Below, one piece after another: positions 63,022-64,000 of a stretch of 64,000 bases of DNA. The translations under genes and the position numbers were made by a program. The DNA comes from Hylemonella gracilis ATCC 19624 (GTDB lineage Bacteria > Pseudomonadota > Gammaproteobacteria > Burkholderiales > Burkholderiaceae_C). Within the stretch, counting starts at the first letter, position 1. Every line of letters begins with the position of its first letter. The stretch spans positions 1-64,000 of the forward strand of contig NZ_AEGR01000102.1 of the NCBI RefSeq assembly GCF_000211835.1. Reading direction: 5' to 3'. A model generated the notes under the pieces. The model was not told the DNA's origin and ran no database searches. It saw only the letters and a program-made list of their open reading frames with translations.

Positions 63022-63522
63022 TCAGAGCAGACCGGCCTGAACGGCCGCGTCGCGCCAGGCGGCGCGCTTGCGCTCCAGGCTCCAACTCGCGTTGGCGGGA
63101 CTGCTGGACGGCAAGCGCAAAACGGGCAGGCCCAAGCCCGCCGTGTACTTCGCATGCTTGTAACTTTCGCCGCCGTTGTGCGCGATCAGCCGGAGTTGCG
63201 GAAACAAGGCCGGCAGCGCCGAAAAATCATTCACGACCGCATGGCGGATCGCGCTGTCCAAACTGCCCTCACGCTCACAGCTGGCGTACACATCCCAGAT
63301 GCCCAAGCCCCGCGCCAACACCCAGGCGCAACGCGCCTCGTAATCGCTGGCCTCGGGCACGGGAAAGCCGGGCCACAACGCTTGCAAGATGCTCCAAAAA
63401 TGGTTCCGAGGGTGCGCGTAATACCGCTGGTCGCGCAGGGACGCGACGCTGGGGAAGCTGCCCAAGATCAGCAGACGGGTGCCGGGCCCAATGATGGGCG
63501 CCAGACCGGTCAGTCGTGTCAT
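63022..63522 (-). CDS. DNA-deoxyinosine glycosylase
   Basis: 166 residues, full length for the hypoxanthine-DNA glycosylase group of the uracil-DNA glycosylase superfamily. Seen: LILGSFPSVASLRDQRYYAHPRNHFW and GIWDVYASCEREGSLDS. Excises deoxyinosine (deaminated adenine) from DNA. Its ATG overlaps the TatD stop by 4 bases, a coupling of two nucleic-acid enzymes. Confidence 0.9.
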   Translation of the reverse strand: MTRLTGLAPIIGPGTRLLILGSFPSVASLRDQRYYAHPRNHFWSILQALWPGFPVPEASDYEARCAWVLARGLGIWDVYASCEREGSLDSAIRHAVVNDFSALPALFPQLRLIAHNGGESYKHAKYTAGLGLPVLRLPSSSPANASWSLERKRAAWRDAAVQAGLL

Positions 63523-64000
63523 GCCAGGGCAGGGCCGGTCGCCCCTAAAAGGGCGTCCAGGCGCGGCAAGGCCGCCAAGGCATTGGCTCGGGTGTCGCGC
63601 GCCACATGGGCGAGGTCCACGCCACGCAACTCGGCCAGGACCAGCGCGATGCGCGGCAGCTCGCCGGGCTCGTTGCGCCCCTGGGCCAGGCCCTGTTCGC
63701 GTTGCGCTGCCGTGGTGTAGAGCCAGTGTGGGGGGATGTCCGGCGCATCGGTCTCGAGCACCAGCGCCTCCAGAGGCAAGACACGCGCCAACTCGCGCAG
63801 TTTGGTGGCGCGCTCGTAGGTGAGCGCGCCGCCAAAGCCCAGCTTGAAGCCCAGGTCGATGAAGGCCTGGGCCTGCTGCAGGCTGCCATTGAAGGCGTGC
63901 GCGATGCCATGCCAGGCCTCGCCCGGCCCGGCCAGATCCCGCAAGCCCTTGAGCAGCAGGTCGGCCGAACGACGCACATGCAGAATGACCGGCAGACGGT
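63519..64000 (-). CDS. TatD-family hydrolase (partial, runs off the right edge)
   Basis: The C-terminal 160 residues of a TatD-family metal-dependent deoxyribonuclease. Seen: LPVILHVRRSADL (metal ligand His), HAFNGSLQQAQAFIDLGFKLGFGGALTYERA and ALVLETDAPDIPPHW (metal ligand Asp). The N-terminus lies beyond position 64000, so the apparent internal start at 63977 is not real. Coupled by a 4-base overlap to the deoxyinosine glycosylase. Confidence 0.92.
   Translation of the reverse strand, partial: RLPVILHVRRSADLLLKGLRDLAGPGEAWHGIAHAFNGSLQQAQAFIDLGFKLGFGGALTYERATKLRELARVLPLEALVLETDAPDIPPHWLYTTAAQREQGLAQGRNEPGELPRIALVLAELRGVDLAHVARDTRANALAALPRLDALLGATGPALA

Noticed and set aside
1-64000. CRISPR array, prophage, insertion sequence or rRNA
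   Set aside because: No spaced direct repeats, phage structural genes, transposases or rRNA sequence were seen on either strand.

Overview
The window looks like a chromosomal segment from a high-GC, flagellated betaproteobacterium of the order Burkholderiales, most likely family Comamonadaceae. The signs are three orphan Bug/TctC-type solute receptors plus a tctBA pair, a BPSS1780-type membrane protein, Comamonadaceae-like intergenic repeats, the polA/DUF2782/thrB and ribF-ileS-lspA gene orders, and a flagellin carrying a zinc-peptidase domain. That last architecture (flagellinolysin) has been described in Hylemonella gracilis, so a Hylemonella-like organism is my best guess; this is inference, not proof. 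I see no prophage, insertion sequence, CRISPR array, rRNA operon or replication origin.

Layout. 0.2-8.4 kb is housekeeping: ybaK, a Tas-like aldo/keto reductase, an alpha/beta hydrolase, a small exported protein, prfB with its programmed +1 frameshift, pepN and fbp, closed by a strong terminator. 8.5-12.7 kb is a minus-strand catabolic-looking operon (HTH-citrate synthase fusion, 4,5-dihydroxyphthalate-decarboxylase-like protein, class II aldolase, Bug receptor). tRNA-Thr(CGU) follows at 12.9 kb. 13.1-16.6 kb is a TetR regulator divergent from two SDRs and a quinone-oxidoreductase-like enzyme. 16.6-17.9 kb is a siderophore-interacting ferric reductase divergent from a MarR regulator that carries two matching operator-like sites. 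17.9-21.3 kb holds a fused gallate dioxygenase, a Bug receptor and a LysR regulator. 21.4-25.3 kb holds an AtuA-type acyclic-terpene-utilisation pair, another Bug receptor and another LysR.

25.3-31.6 kb: sapC-like, polA, then divergently DUF2782, thrB, a BPSS1780 membrane protein and DUF1653. 31.6-37.8 kb: pirin, a two-component system with a Pro/Glu repeat in its sensor, a five-EF-hand XopAW-like protein, an MFS transporter and purN. 37.9-44.7 kb: a PimC/PimD-like acyl-CoA dehydrogenase pair, a VOC protein, a complete DctPQM TRAP transporter and an HNH endonuclease. 44.9-51.2 kb: ribF-ileS-lspA and a Na/Pi cotransporter. 51.3-53.2 kb: a FliA-type promoter and the flagellinolysin gene. 53.2-64 kb: NUDIX hydrolase, quinone oxidoreductase, two EamA exporters, an SDR lacking the usual Tyr/Lys, a gamma-glutamyltransferase-like enzyme, tctBA, and a TatD / deoxyinosine glycosylase / spermidine-synthase-like operon that runs off the right edge.

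How it fits together. The accessory parts repeat one theme: a one-component regulator beside a small catabolic set and a periplasmic receptor for organic acids (Bug or DctP), as expected for a freshwater heterotroph living on organic acids and aromatic or terpenoid compounds. The most striking gene is the flagellinolysin at 51.5-53.2 kb: polymerisation domains at both ends, and between them a gluzincin domain with HExxH and a downstream Glu, so that the filament itself is predicted to be a protease.
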